A DNA stretch of 52,603 nucleotides from Deltaproteobacteria bacterium (GCA_947486185.1 CANKTH010000020.1:1-52603); one strand, 5' to 3'. Shown: positions 7,475 to 15,578, numbered from the stretch's first letter. Made by a program: numbers and translations. Notes: generated by a model from the letters alone, not told the origin.

Positions 7475-8794
7475 TCACTCGCGTCGGACGAGAAGACCCG
7501 TGCGAACCGTCCATGAGCCGAGCGGCTCCGTGGGATTCCCGCTCACCGCGAGCCCGACCGGGCCGACCTCGATGCCCACTCTCAGCGTTGGGGACAGTGT
7601 CACACGACCTGCTGTGAACATGCCGCCCATCGACAGCGAGGCGCCCGGCCGCCGCACTCGGGCAACCTCCGTTTTACCGGAGTAGAACCGCAACAGGGTG
7701 ACCCCGCTACCCAGCCCCACCGAGAGGGGCGCCTCCGGCACCAGCTCGACCACTCCGCCGAGCTCCCACCCATCATACGCAGGATCTGCCCCGAGACTGC
7801 TCAGTGCAACCGGCCCCGCGAAGCCCAAGGTGCCACCCACGAGCAGCCATTGCCCCATATGGCCGCCGCCGGCCATCCAGATCGCCGGCCCAGGATCTGC
7901 ACCCGTCCTGAAAAACACACCGGCACCCCCACTTATCCAAGCTCCGGTCTGCGCCGCTTCGAGCTCGGCGTTCATGGTTGTGTCATCCGCGGCGGTGTCC
8001 GTTGCAGCTGTGTCCGTGGCGGCCGGGCTCTTTGTATCGGTGTCCGTTGGAGCTGTGTCTGCGGCAGTCGTGTCCCGGGTCACCATCTCTGTGCCCATCG
8101 CTGCCGCCACCTCCGTGTCCGCGCGCGCCGCATCGAACGAGGTTGACGTCGGAGGCTGCTGCGCCGTGACCGAGTCGGGATCGAGGGCGGGCTCGGGAGC
8201 GGCGACGCCGTAGGCGCCTGCCAGAGCAGACCCAGGCAACTCTGCATCGGAGCCTGGCGTGTTTACAGCCAAATTTTGCTCGATCGAGCTGGGGACTCCT
8301 CGGGTGGGTTGGGCTGTCGGGTCGGCGGGGGTTGGGCGAGCCAACGAGACCCCGGTGGCCGGGCGCGACGTGGCGGCGGGCGGCCGGCTGGGGGACGGCG
8401 GCGGCGGCGTCGGCTGGGGGGCACGCGGGTAGGCTGCGCGCGGGGCCCACCCGGTCACCGTGCCGGTGGGTTGGAGGAGGCTCGACACCAGCCAGGCGAT
8501 ATCTTCACGATCTCCCTGGGTGATGGGCTGTCGTGCCGAGACCACTCGTACCGCGCCCCGTGCGTCGTGGACCTCGACGGTCCAGGTGCTTCCCCCAACG
8601 ATACGCACCGACGCCCCATGGGTCGGGAGCTGCGCGACGGAACGGAGATCGGCGGCGGCGAGGGGCTCTTGCCACACGCCGATGACCTCACCGGGCGGGA
8701 GGAGGACGGGGGTGGCGCCGCTGGCCCAGCCTATGAACAGGAGCCCGATCACGCGGGTGTCGTCTTCACGGGTGGGGCGCGCATAGCGCATCAT
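7475..8794 (-). CDS. Secreted low-complexity protein of ECF cassette B
   Basis: The protein of about 439 residues has a signal-like segment (VIGLLFIGWASGATP), a small N-terminal domain ending EDIAWLVSSLLQP, a long Pro/Ala/Thr/Asp-rich linker (with TDTDTK and DTAATDTAADDT runs) and a C-terminal Gly-rich, beta-looking domain of about 165 residues. The design and length parallel the cassette A protein at 543-1883. I used the ATG at 8794. A GTG at 8752 would place the hydrophobic segment at the extreme N-terminus, as in the paralogue, and may be the real start. It is transcribed away from the third sigma gene. The family is unrecognised; an envelope location is inferred. Confidence 0.7.
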   Translation of the reverse strand: MMRYARPTREDDTRVIGLLFIGWASGATPVLLPPGEVIGVWQEPLAAADLRSVAQLPTHGASVRIVGGSTWTVEVHDARGAVRVVSARQPITQGDREDIAWLVSSLLQPTGTVTGWAPRAAYPRAPQPTPPPPSPSRPPAATSRPATGVSLARPTPADPTAQPTRGVPSSIEQNLAVNTPGSDAELPGSALAGAYGVAAPEPALDPDSVTAQQPPTSTSFDAARADTEVAAAMGTEMVTRDTTAADTAPTDTDTKSPAATDTAATDTAADDTTMNAELEAAQTGAWISGGAGVFFRTGADPGPAIWMAGGGHMGQWLLVGGTLGFAGPVALSSLGADPAYDGWELGGVVELVPEAPLSVGLGSGVTLLRFYSGKTEVARVRRPGASLSMGGMFTAGRVTLSPTLRVGIEVGPVGLAVSGNPTEPLGSWTVRTGLLVRRE

Positions 8795-8904
8795 GGAGTC
8801 CGGCCGTCGTGAGGTCAACCGTCAAAGTTGGCGCAGAACCACTAGCCCTGGCGGGTCCGCTCCCGGGCCTGCCCCGGGTGCGGCGGCCTTCGATGATTTC
8901 CGGT

Positions 8905-8910
8905 TAGCAT
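8905..8910 (+). promoter_or_regulatory. -10-like box TAGCAT of the third ECF gene
   Basis: GGT followed by TAGCAT ends 5 nt before the ATG at 8916, with no ribosome binding site in between. This suggests a leaderless transcript and supports that start over the longer frame beginning at 8793. Confidence 0.45.
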
Positions 8911-8915
8911 TGCGC

Positions 8916-9449
8916 ATGATCGGCACGCGCGACGACGAGGAGCGCCTGGTTCGGCGGGCTGTCGAAGGCGACCCGCTCGCGCGCCGCGCCCTGGTGCAGC
9001 GACACGGACCGCTGTTGTGGTCGCTCTGCCGCCGCCTCGACCCGGAGCCCGAGGACGCCTACCAGGAGTGTTGGGAAAAAGTGCTGAAGGGGCTCCCACG
9101 TTTTCGGGCAGAAGGGGCCGCTCGGCTGAACACGTGGATGATGACCGTCGCCCACAACCATCTCGTGGATCGTTTTCGGCGTCGGCGCCCGACTGAGCCC
9201 TTCGACGAGGCGCTCCTCCCCGCAAACGAGAGCTACGGCGAGTCGGTGGCGGGTGAGAACGAGGCGGCCCTCGAGGCGGCGCTTTTGCGACTCCCGCCTG
9301 CGCGTCGCCGGGTGCTCGTGCTGCACCACCTTCACGGCCTCAGTCTGGAGGCGATCGCAGCCAGCGAGGGGACGCCGCTGGGCACGATCAAGTCGCGGCT
9401 TCACCGCGCGCGCGCCGAGCTCCTGGGCCTGCTCACGGAGGGAGGATGA
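8916..9449 (+). CDS. ECF-type RNA polymerase sigma factor (third in the island)
   Basis: The 177-residue protein has ECF region 2 (about 8-85: PLARRALVQRHGPLLWSLCRRL, AYQECWEKVLKGLPRF, LNTWMMTVAHNHLVDRFRRRR) and region 4 (about 115-170: LPPARRRVLVLHHLHGLSLEAIA and the helix PLGTIKSRLHRARAEL). It is not a close copy of the two cassette sigma factors. The ATG at 8916 is preferred because sigma homology starts there and a promoter-like box sits immediately upstream. Its stop overlaps the start of the anti-sigma-like gene as ATGA, the normal arrangement for a sigma/anti-sigma pair. Confidence 0.9.
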   Translation: MIGTRDDEERLVRRAVEGDPLARRALVQRHGPLLWSLCRRLDPEPEDAYQECWEKVLKGLPRFRAEGAARLNTWMMTVAHNHLVDRFRRRRPTEPFDEALLPANESYGESVAGENEAALEAALLRLPPARRRVLVLHHLHGLSLEAIAASEGTPLGTIKSRLHRARAELLGLLTEGG

Positions 9450-10645
9450 CCCAGGCGGACCGCGAACAACTCTCGAGGATGGCCGCGGGCGATCTCGGCG
9501 CTGACGCCGCGGCCGAACTCCGCCGACGGATGAACGATGAGCCGGCGTTGATGGAGGAACATCGGCGACTGGTCCGCCTGGACCGGCGCCTGCGCGCGCT
9601 GGCGACGACACCTCCACCGCCCGGCCTCGACGCGGCCGTGCTGATGATGGACGCGACGTTGAGGAGCCCCGACGACGAGGACCTGCCCCCAACCGCGGTG
9701 CGTGTCCCCGCGATCGTAGCGCGGGCCCGGACGCGGCCGCGCGCGCTCTCGACCCTGCTCCTGTGGGAGCAAGGCGCGCGGGTGTTGCCTTGGATGCTGG
9801 TGCTCGGCATGGTGCTGGTTCTTGCCGCCCGGGGCGTGTGGACCGCGCCTTCGGCAGTTCGTGCCGGGGCCGACGGGATCGTCATCGAAAACAGTACATT
9901 CATCCTAGATGACCTGAGGGTTGATGTCCGAGGACGAGCCCGGTTGGAACCTTCGGACCCTGCCGAACGTGTATCGGGGCAGGAGAGAGAGATGTACCGT
10001 TCCCACCTGATCGCTTTTGCCGCGGGCGCCGCGTTGACCCTGGTCGTCGAGCACGGCGAAGCCCTCGTCACGAATGGCGGTGCCGAAAATGTGGTTTCTG
10101 CTGGATCTTCATACCCTGTTCCGCAGCGCGAGCCGTCCCCGGGGGAGGGCGGCGCTGCACCTTCGGAGGTGGAGGCGCTCCGGCAGGAGAATCAGCGTAT
10201 GAGCGAGCGGGTCGCTGCGTTGGAGCGTGTGGCGGCTCCCGGCGCGGGGTCGCCAGGCGCGGTGTCGCCGATACCCTGGCCCGAACTGGTCCCCCCCGGG
10301 CTCGCCGCGGCGCCTTTCCGGCAGCTCGCCGCCGACGCGGCGGCCGAGGTGGAGGGTGCCGAATTGGTTGAGGTCGATTGTGCCGAGTTTCCGTGTATCG
10401 CCGTCTACCGCACCCCGGAGGACCGGGATGTCGGAGACGCGCTGCGGGCCGTGTTTGAAGGTGAGCTCGCGACGGGCACCTCGTTGAGCCACATGGCGAT
10501 GGTGGACGACGACGGGTCGGGGCCCGTGGTGGTGCATGTGCTCGCTGCGGTGCCCCCGACGCCGGACGAGGGGCTCCGGACGCGACTTCGTGAGCGCGGC
10601 GAAGCACAAGCCCAGGCCCTCGCGACCGAGGGGCCGCCGCTCTGA
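9446..10645 (+). CDS. Probable membrane-bound anti-sigma factor
   Basis: The 399-residue protein begins with a helical cytoplasmic domain (1-55) of anti-sigma type (LSRMAAGDLGAD...LRRRMNDEPALMEEHRRL). It lacks the HxxxCxxC zinc motif. One membrane segment lies at about 113-131. The outer part has a short FecR-like stretch (VVEHGEALVTNGG...VSAGSSYPV), a coiled coil (about 230-255) and a C-terminal domain with a VDCAEFPCIAVYR motif whose two cysteines could form a disulfide. It is coupled to the sigma gene by an ATGA overlap, which is the main evidence for the anti-sigma role. The signal sensed is unknown. Confidence 0.75.
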   Translation: MTQADREQLSRMAAGDLGADAAAELRRRMNDEPALMEEHRRLVRLDRRLRALATTPPPPGLDAAVLMMDATLRSPDDEDLPPTAVRVPAIVARARTRPRALSTLLLWEQGARVLPWMLVLGMVLVLAARGVWTAPSAVRAGADGIVIENSTFILDDLRVDVRGRARLEPSDPAERVSGQEREMYRSHLIAFAAGAALTLVVEHGEALVTNGGAENVVSAGSSYPVPQREPSPGEGGAAPSEVEALRQENQRMSERVAALERVAAPGAGSPGAVSPIPWPELVPPGLAAAPFRQLAADAAAEVEGAELVEVDCAEFPCIAVYRTPEDRDVGDALRAVFEGELATGTSLSHMAMVDDDGSGPVVVHVLAAVPPTPDEGLRTRLRERGEAQAQALATEGPPL

Positions 10646-10708
10646 GCCCGCCTCTCCTGGCGAGCGTCCGCGTGGCTCCGACGTGATGAAGTCAGGTTGA
10701 AGATGCGC

Positions 10709-11719
10709 TTAGCGGAGTAACGGCCCCAAGCGCCCGGCGGGGGTCGCCTCTATCAGCTGCCACCTCCGGCCTCCGACGGTTTCAGTGCGTACGGAACGTT
10801 GAACGCCGATGACGCGCCAGTCCTGGTCGAAGACCGGCCCCCCGGCCGCTACGCGGTCGTCGTCGCCTACGAGGTGGAGCGCGTTCGCGGTGGCTGAGTA
10901 AAGCCGGTACCGCCCGAGCGTGATCCGTCGCGCCCCGCCGCTCGGATGGCCCACGAGGTGGACCGAAGCTCCGAGCTCCGGCGGGGGCTGGAGTTCAAGT
11001 GCTTGCACCCCCTCGGGCGGACCCAGGGCGAGGCGTACCGAAACCAGTCCTTCTACCGAGGCCGCAGCTACGCCGTTCGCGTCGAGTCGCAGGGCCACTG
11101 GGGCGGTGGCGACGCCGAACAGGTCGTCCTCGTAGAAGAACTCGGCGACGGCCTCCTCGCGGGAGGCGGCCTGGGTGGCCAGGTGAGCGCCGAAGATCAC
11201 CCTGGAGCCCTCGACCAGAAAGCCCGTTCCTCGGGCGGTACCGGCCCGGATGCGCACCACGGCGTCGGCGCGGTCGAGGCCCTGGTGGATGGCGTCGAGC
11301 CGCGGCCGAAACATCGGGTCGTGAAGTTCTGCTTCAAGCTGGCTGAAGAGCTCGTCCGGCGGGCGTGGCGCCTGGGTGAGCTCCGGGACACCCGAGGGTG
11401 GAGGGTCCGCCCGGAGCTGACGCACGAGCAGCAATGCGGCTTCGAGGCGCTGGATCAGGTCCACAGCCTCTGCGTGTTGGATCGCGCCCTCCAGCCAGGT
11501 GCCCAGCGTCGGCTCGTGGTCCCGCATCGTGGGGTGGCGGTCGAGGTAGGCGAGGTCGTGGGCCACCGGCGACTCAGCTTCGGGAACCACGCGGAACTTG
11601 GCGCGCGTGCCTGGGCGTAGGGAGGCGAGCAGGGCGTCGCGGTGCTGGTCGAACCCGGCCGCGGCGAGCTCGGCGCCCAGCCGTTCGAGATCTTCGGGGT
11701 GGAGGACGGACGTGGCCAA
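10709..11719 (-). CDS. Trypsin-like fold protein with effector-associated-like N-terminal domain, catalytic Ser missing
   Basis: The 336-residue protein has an N-terminal helical domain (about 5-95) with LERLGAELAAAGF and PTLGTWLEGAIQHAE, resembling effector-associated domains of bacterial conflict and signalling proteins. A C-terminal trypsin-like domain follows (about 150-336): GTARGTGFLVEG, a His in FGAHL (residue 179), VGHPSGG and AAGGPVF. The last is the GxSGGP site, but the nucleophile Ser is replaced by Ala292, and no clear catalytic Asp is seen. It is therefore probably an inactive, binding version. The TTG start at 11719 has AAGGAG 5 nt upstream. GGTTAG at 11741-11746 (reverse strand) is promoter-like. 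It is convergent with the anti-sigma gene. Confidence 0.7.
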   Translation of the reverse strand: MATSVLHPEDLERLGAELAAAGFDQHRDALLASLRPGTRAKFRVVPEAESPVAHDLAYLDRHPTMRDHEPTLGTWLEGAIQHAEAVDLIQRLEAALLLVRQLRADPPPSGVPELTQAPRPPDELFSQLEAELHDPMFRPRLDAIHQGLDRADAVVRIRAGTARGTGFLVEGSRVIFGAHLATQAASREEAVAEFFYEDDLFGVATAPVALRLDANGVAAASVEGLVSVRLALGPPEGVQALELQPPPELGASVHLVGHPSGGARRITLGRYRLYSATANALHLVGDDDRVAAGGPVFDQDWRVIGVQRSVRTETVGGRRWQLIEATPAGRLGPLLR

Positions 11720-11756
11720 GCGCGCTCCTTCGCGCCGGGACTAACCCGTCGCAGGG

Positions 11757-12761
11757 TCAGGGTCCGAGAAAGCTGTAGGCCGTGTTCGTAGCGACCAACA
11801 CCCGACCGCCCGGCGCCGGGACCAGGCGACGCCAGCTCCCAGGCAGGTCGGCGGCGACTTTCTGGCTCGAAATGTCGATCACCACCGCGCCCTCCATCGG
11901 CGGTCGTGGCATGGTCCGCAGGACCTCGTCGCGGTAGGGATCGGCGCCGGCTTCGGCGGCTTGCCCCTCACCAAGAGCAGGCAGCTCCCAGTCCAGGAGC
12001 CGATCGGTGACCGGAGGCCCCCGCCCCACGACGAGCCAGCGCCCGCTGGGATCCAGGAACAGGCCCTGAGCAGCGCCCTCCACCATCACCCACCAGCGCT
12101 GCTCCAGACTCACGGGGTCCAAGGCTGAGATTTTTGGGGAGGGCCAGCTCACCAGATAGACCTCCTGGCCGGTCGGGTGCGTCGCGAGCGCGCCCGGAAA
12201 TCGTACGTCGGGGCTCCGAGTGGCCACCCGGATCATCTTCGGCGCTCCGCCCAGCCGCGCGAGCGTGCCTGACTCGGGTCCGGGCATGAACAGCAGCACG
12301 ACGCCGTCGGCCAGCGGCGCGAGGCGCTCAAAGCCGGTGCGCCAGCCTTGTCGGCGGCTGTGATTCCAGGCATTCGCCAGGTTTTTACTTGCTTGTTCCA
12401 GGTCATCATTTGCGCCGACGAGCGGCGGGAGAGGCACGCAGGCGAGAGGAGCGCCCAGGGTCGGCGGATCCAGGGAGAGCTGCTGAGACGCTCCTTCGCA
12501 GGACTCATCCTGTTGGAGCTGCCAGCCAGCTGCCTCGTGGCGGAGCACCGACGTGTTGGGGAAGCGGGTGTCCGGGACCCGCGTCCCCCCCGCCATGAGG
12601 TCCGCGAGGGTGCCGTCGTGCATCAGGGCCAGGCACCGTTCTGCGTCGCAGGCGACGTCACGGATCCCCGGCAAGAACTGGGCTCCGAGCGGCGCCGGGG
12701 TGCCTTCTACGGCCGTCGCTACCTCGCCACGGTGGACACAGGCGAGCAAGAGGAGGTACAT
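11757..12761 (-). CDS. Putative lipoprotein, possibly beta-propeller
   Basis: The 334-residue protein starts MYLLLLACVHRG, a very short signal with lipobox LLLAC. The mature part has scattered blade-like strands (GQEVYLVSW, GLFLDPSGRWLVVGRG, RVLVATNTAYSFLGP) and four further cysteines, two in CDAERC. This suggests a WD40/YVTN-like beta-propeller fold, though the match is weak. No catalytic motif is seen. A TACGCT box ends exactly 6 nt before the ATG and there is no ribosome binding site. It stands 37 nt upstream of the trypsin-like gene on the same strand and could be co-transcribed with it. Confidence 0.65.
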   Translation of the reverse strand: MYLLLLACVHRGEVATAVEGTPAPLGAQFLPGIRDVACDAERCLALMHDGTLADLMAGGTRVPDTRFPNTSVLRHEAAGWQLQQDESCEGASQQLSLDPPTLGAPLACVPLPPLVGANDDLEQASKNLANAWNHSRRQGWRTGFERLAPLADGVVLLFMPGPESGTLARLGGAPKMIRVATRSPDVRFPGALATHPTGQEVYLVSWPSPKISALDPVSLEQRWWVMVEGAAQGLFLDPSGRWLVVGRGPPVTDRLLDWELPALGEGQAAEAGADPYRDEVLRTMPRPPMEGAVVIDISSQKVAADLPGSWRRLVPAPGGRVLVATNTAYSFLGP

Positions 12762-12767
12762 CGGCGG

Positions 12768-12773
12768 AGCGTA
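12768..12773 (-). promoter_or_regulatory. -10-like box TACGCT of the 12761 lipoprotein gene
   Basis: GGC followed by TACGCT ends 6 nt before the ATG at 12761. The 11-mer GCTACGCTCCG also occurs upstream of the genes at 28963 and 38038 on their coding strands. Leaderless transcription is inferred. Confidence 0.5.
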
Positions 12774-12924
12774 GCCGAACAGGGCGTGGCGCGCCGAGGA
12801 AGGTGGGGATGTGTGTGCGGATCACCTGTGAACGATGCCAAAAACCAGGGTTTTCGGGGTGCGGAGCCCATGTGGAGCAGGTGCTCTGGGACGTGAGGCC
12901 CGCTGATCGCTGTAGCTGCCGACC

Positions 12925-12943
12925 TCTGGAGGCGTCCTCCGGA
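12925..12943. repeat. Inverted repeat upstream of Cys-rich lipoprotein
   Basis: TCTGGAGG and CCTCCGGA form an 8-bp arm pair (one G-T wobble) around CGT, ending 23 nt before the start at 12967. It could be an operator or an mRNA hairpin. Nothing else was recognised in the 205-nt divergent gap. Confidence 0.3.
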
Positions 12944-12966
12944 CCACGCCGGCCCGCGGCGCGCCG

Positions 12967-13389
12967 ATGACTCGATGGCCATGGTTGTTCCTATTGATCT
13001 CCTGTTCGGGAGACGGCGCTGACAGCCCGGCAGCCGCGAAACACAGCCGCCCGGTGGACAGTCCGGCGCCTTCGGTGGTGTGCGGCGAGACCCTCGTGTG
13101 TGAGCGCGGCGCCGCGTGTGTGTTGGAGCAGTTCGAGCCGCACTGTACGGAGCTGCTCGAAGGGCAGGTATGTCCGGAGGGAACCACCGCAACCAAGTGC
13201 GGGGGTATCGGATATCCCTGCTGCTGTGACGACGTTGCCCCTGCGCCGCGCGCGCGCTGCGTGGCCACCCCCGACTGTCCCGATGATCCTGCTTGCGACT
13301 GCCTGACCGGCGCGTGCCCGTCGGACAAGGCGTGTATGGCAACCACGGACGCCTATGTGTTCACCTGCGAGCCCCTACCCGTACCCTGA
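12967..13389 (+). CDS. Small Cys-rich lipoprotein
   Basis: The 140-residue protein has a signal MTRWPWLFLLISC with lipobox LLISC (Cys13), a short polar tether, and about 16 further cysteines in the mature part (CGETLVC, GYPCCCDD, CDCLTGAC), presumably disulfide-bonded outside the cytoplasm. Such short Cys-rich lipoproteins are common in myxobacteria and have no assigned function. A GGAGG-CGT-CCTCC inverted repeat lies about 25 nt upstream. Its stop is 5 nt from the convergent stop of the MscS gene. Confidence 0.7.
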   Translation: MTRWPWLFLLISCSGDGADSPAAAKHSRPVDSPAPSVVCGETLVCERGAACVLEQFEPHCTELLEGQVCPEGTTATKCGGIGYPCCCDDVAPAPRARCVATPDCPDDPACDCLTGACPSDKACMATTDAYVFTCEPLPVP

Positions 13390-13394
13390 CGGGG

Positions 13395-14426
13395 TCAGCG
13401 GTTGGGCTCGATCACCAGGGGGTGAGGGTGCCGAAGCGGGCGTCCTTCTTTACGAAAGCGTAGCCAGAGCGCCTTGCGGACGTCGCTCTCCAGATCGTCG
13501 TGGAAGCGGAAGTCTTCGATCCAGAACTTGAGGGTATAGTGCTGGAAGCCCGGCTCGAAGCTGGTGAGCCACGCGCGCGGCGCGGGTTCCATCAGCACCC
13601 TCGGGATTCGGGACAGCTCGTCGTTGACCCAGGTCAACACGTCCTCTGGGGCCACGTCATAAGCGACCGGCAGGTCGATGTTCCTTGCCGTGCGGCGCGC
13701 GGGCTCGCTGAAGTTCTGGATCTCGGCGCTCATCATGAGGTTGTTCGGGAGGATGAGCTCGTCGTCCGACAGGGTGATCAGCCGGGTGGTACGCCAGCCG
13801 AGGTGTACGACCCGTCCCTCCCGGCCCGCCACCAGGATCCACTGGCCCTCGGCGACCGTGCGGTCGAGGTGCAGCACCAGTCCAGCAAAAAGGTTGGATA
13901 GAGGAGCCTGGAGCGCGAGCCCGAGGATCAGGGACGCGACCGACGTGGTCGCGAGCAGCGGGGTGACGTCCACCCCGAATACGTGACCCAAGAGGGCCAG
14001 AGCCGTGCCAACGTAGACGACGCCGATGATCAGTTGGCGTACGAGCGGAGGAATCCGGAGTTTCAGCTTCTCTTCGAGGAAGTAGTCGACCAGGAGCGTC
14101 TCGACCGTCTCGACGACCACGAAGATACAGAGCAGCCACTCACCCACCAGCGCAAAACGGGCGAGCGTCGGCTGACCCAGCACGATGAAGCCGAGGTGGA
14201 AGCTGACGAGGACCAGCAGGACCCGCAGCGGGATGCGGACGCGTGCGATGACGTGGTCGTCGTAGGTGGTGGCGGTCCGACCGGCGAACCAACTCAACAG
14301 CCTGAGTCCGGTACGGACGAGCACCTCACCGGCAAAGCCGGCGAAGGCGATCACCACTAGCGCCGCAGGGTAGCGTGCGGCCCCCTCGGAGTTCCAGAGC
14401 TGAAGCGCCAGGTCCGCGAGGTTCAC
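13395..14426 (-). CDS. MscS-family mechanosensitive channel
   Basis: The 343-residue protein has an N-terminal helical membrane part (about 1-140, four segments) and a typical MscS core at about 160-245: ASLILGLALQAPLSNLFAGL (pore-lining helix), then the beta domain GREGRVVHLGWRTTRLITLSDDELILPNNLM. A C-terminal alpha/beta domain follows (about 250-343). It lets ions out on membrane tension to protect against osmotic downshock. The GTG start at 14426 is preceded by GAGGGGGCAGGG. It is about 60 nt downstream of the phosphofructokinase gene on the same strand. Length fits the small-conductance family with extra N-terminal helices. Confidence 0.92.
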   Translation of the reverse strand: MNLADLALQLWNSEGAARYPAALVVIAFAGFAGEVLVRTGLRLLSWFAGRTATTYDDHVIARVRIPLRVLLVLVSFHLGFIVLGQPTLARFALVGEWLLCIFVVVETVETLLVDYFLEEKLKLRIPPLVRQLIIGVVYVGTALALLGHVFGVDVTPLLATTSVASLILGLALQAPLSNLFAGLVLHLDRTVAEGQWILVAGREGRVVHLGWRTTRLITLSDDELILPNNLMMSAEIQNFSEPARRTARNIDLPVAYDVAPEDVLTWVNDELSRIPRVLMEPAPRAWLTSFEPGFQHYTLKFWIEDFRFHDDLESDVRKALWLRFRKEGRPLRHPHPLVIEPNR

Positions 14427-14490
14427 CCCTGCCCCCTCTGAGAGCTCCCCGCGAGGTGTGCGCGGCGCTGCGGGTGGCTCGGAGGGAGCC

Positions 14491-15531
14491 TCATCCGCCG
14501 AGCTCGATACGGACAGCGCGGGCGACGTGAATCAGCGGGTCGTCGACACGGACGGGGTGGGGTTGGGTAGCGAGCTCCAATCGAACGCCGTCGATTCGTC
14601 CGTCGCGTAGGCAGACCATCTCACCCCAGCGCCCGGCCTCGACCAGGTCGACCGCTCCTACGCCATAACGGGTGGCGAGCACCCGGTCTGGGGCAACGGG
14701 CGAGCCGCCGCGTTGCAGGTGCCCGAGCACGGTGACACGGACGTCCGTGCCAGGAAGGCGGGTCTCAATTTCGTGGGCGACCCGGGCCGCGGCCTTGCCG
14801 GGCACGATTGGCTCCCCAGCGGGGCGGGCGCCCTCCGCGACAACCACGAGCGAAAACTGGCGGCCGATCTTGCGGCGGTCGCTGATCTTGGCCGCGATGC
14901 GCTCCCCGCTCCAGGGGATCTCCGGGATCACGATCACGTCGGCGCCGCCGGCGATCCCTCCGTGAAGGGCGATCCACCCCGCGTCCCGCCCCATGACCTC
15001 GAGGATCAGCACCCGGTCGTGGGCCTCCGCGGTAGCGTGAAGCCGGTCCAGCGCGTCAGACACGCACGCTACGGCGGAGGCGAAGCCAAAGGTGACGTCG
15101 GTCGCGGCGATATCGTTGTCGATCGTCTTGGGCACGCCCAGAACCGCGACGCCGAAGTCTTCCATGAGGCGCCGGGCGATGCGTAGGGTGCCGTCGCCGC
15201 CGACCACGATGAGGCCTTCGAGCTTGAGGCTGTCCACCGCGTCCTTGACGTCGCTCGCCCGATTCACTCGGCCTTCGGGCCCGGGAAAATCGAAGGGGTC
15301 GCCCCGGTTGGTCGTGCCGAGGATGGTCCCGCCACGCTGGAGGATGCCGCGACACGATGTGGGGGTCAGCGGCATCAGCCGGTACGGGCGGCACAATAGC
15401 CCGTTGAACGAGTCTTCGATGCCCGTGAGCCGCCAGCCGTTCTGCCCTACGCCATACTTGACGACCGCGCGGATGACCGCGTTGAGGCCCGGGGCGTCGC
15501 CGCCGCCGGTGAGGATGCCGATACTCTTCAT
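14491..15531 (-). CDS. pfkA: 6-phosphofructokinase (ATP-type by motif)
   Basis: The 346-residue enzyme phosphorylates fructose 6-phosphate in glycolysis. Visible motifs are ILTGGGDAPGLNAVIR (6-20), VVGGDGT (109-115), PKTIDND (134-140, catalytic Asp138), VMGRDAGWIAL and LGHLQRGGSP. In this family Gly at the second G of GGDG favours ATP, whereas Asp favours pyrophosphate; Gly is present. Lys in PKTIDND, instead of the usual Gly, is found in pyrophosphate enzymes and in the group III ATP enzymes of actinomycetes, so this is a group III-like ATP enzyme by inference. A TAAAAG box ends 6 nt before the ATG and no ribosome binding site is visible. Confidence 0.92.
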   Translation of the reverse strand: MKSIGILTGGGDAPGLNAVIRAVVKYGVGQNGWRLTGIEDSFNGLLCRPYRLMPLTPTSCRGILQRGGTILGTTNRGDPFDFPGPEGRVNRASDVKDAVDSLKLEGLIVVGGDGTLRIARRLMEDFGVAVLGVPKTIDNDIAATDVTFGFASAVACVSDALDRLHATAEAHDRVLILEVMGRDAGWIALHGGIAGGADVIVIPEIPWSGERIAAKISDRRKIGRQFSLVVVAEGARPAGEPIVPGKAAARVAHEIETRLPGTDVRVTVLGHLQRGGSPVAPDRVLATRYGVGAVDLVEAGRWGEMVCLRDGRIDGVRLELATQPHPVRVDDPLIHVARAVRIELGG

Positions 15532-15537
15532 CGCCAG

Positions 15538-15543
15538 CTTTTA
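15538..15543 (-). promoter_or_regulatory. -10-like box TAAAAG of pfkA
   Basis: GGC followed by TAAAAG ends 6 nt before the ATG at 15531 with no ribosome binding site between them. The last base departs from TANNNT. It may give a leaderless transcript. Confidence 0.35.
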
Positions 15544-15578
15544 GCCTTTGGGCGGGGAGCTTGCGGACCCCTACAAGT

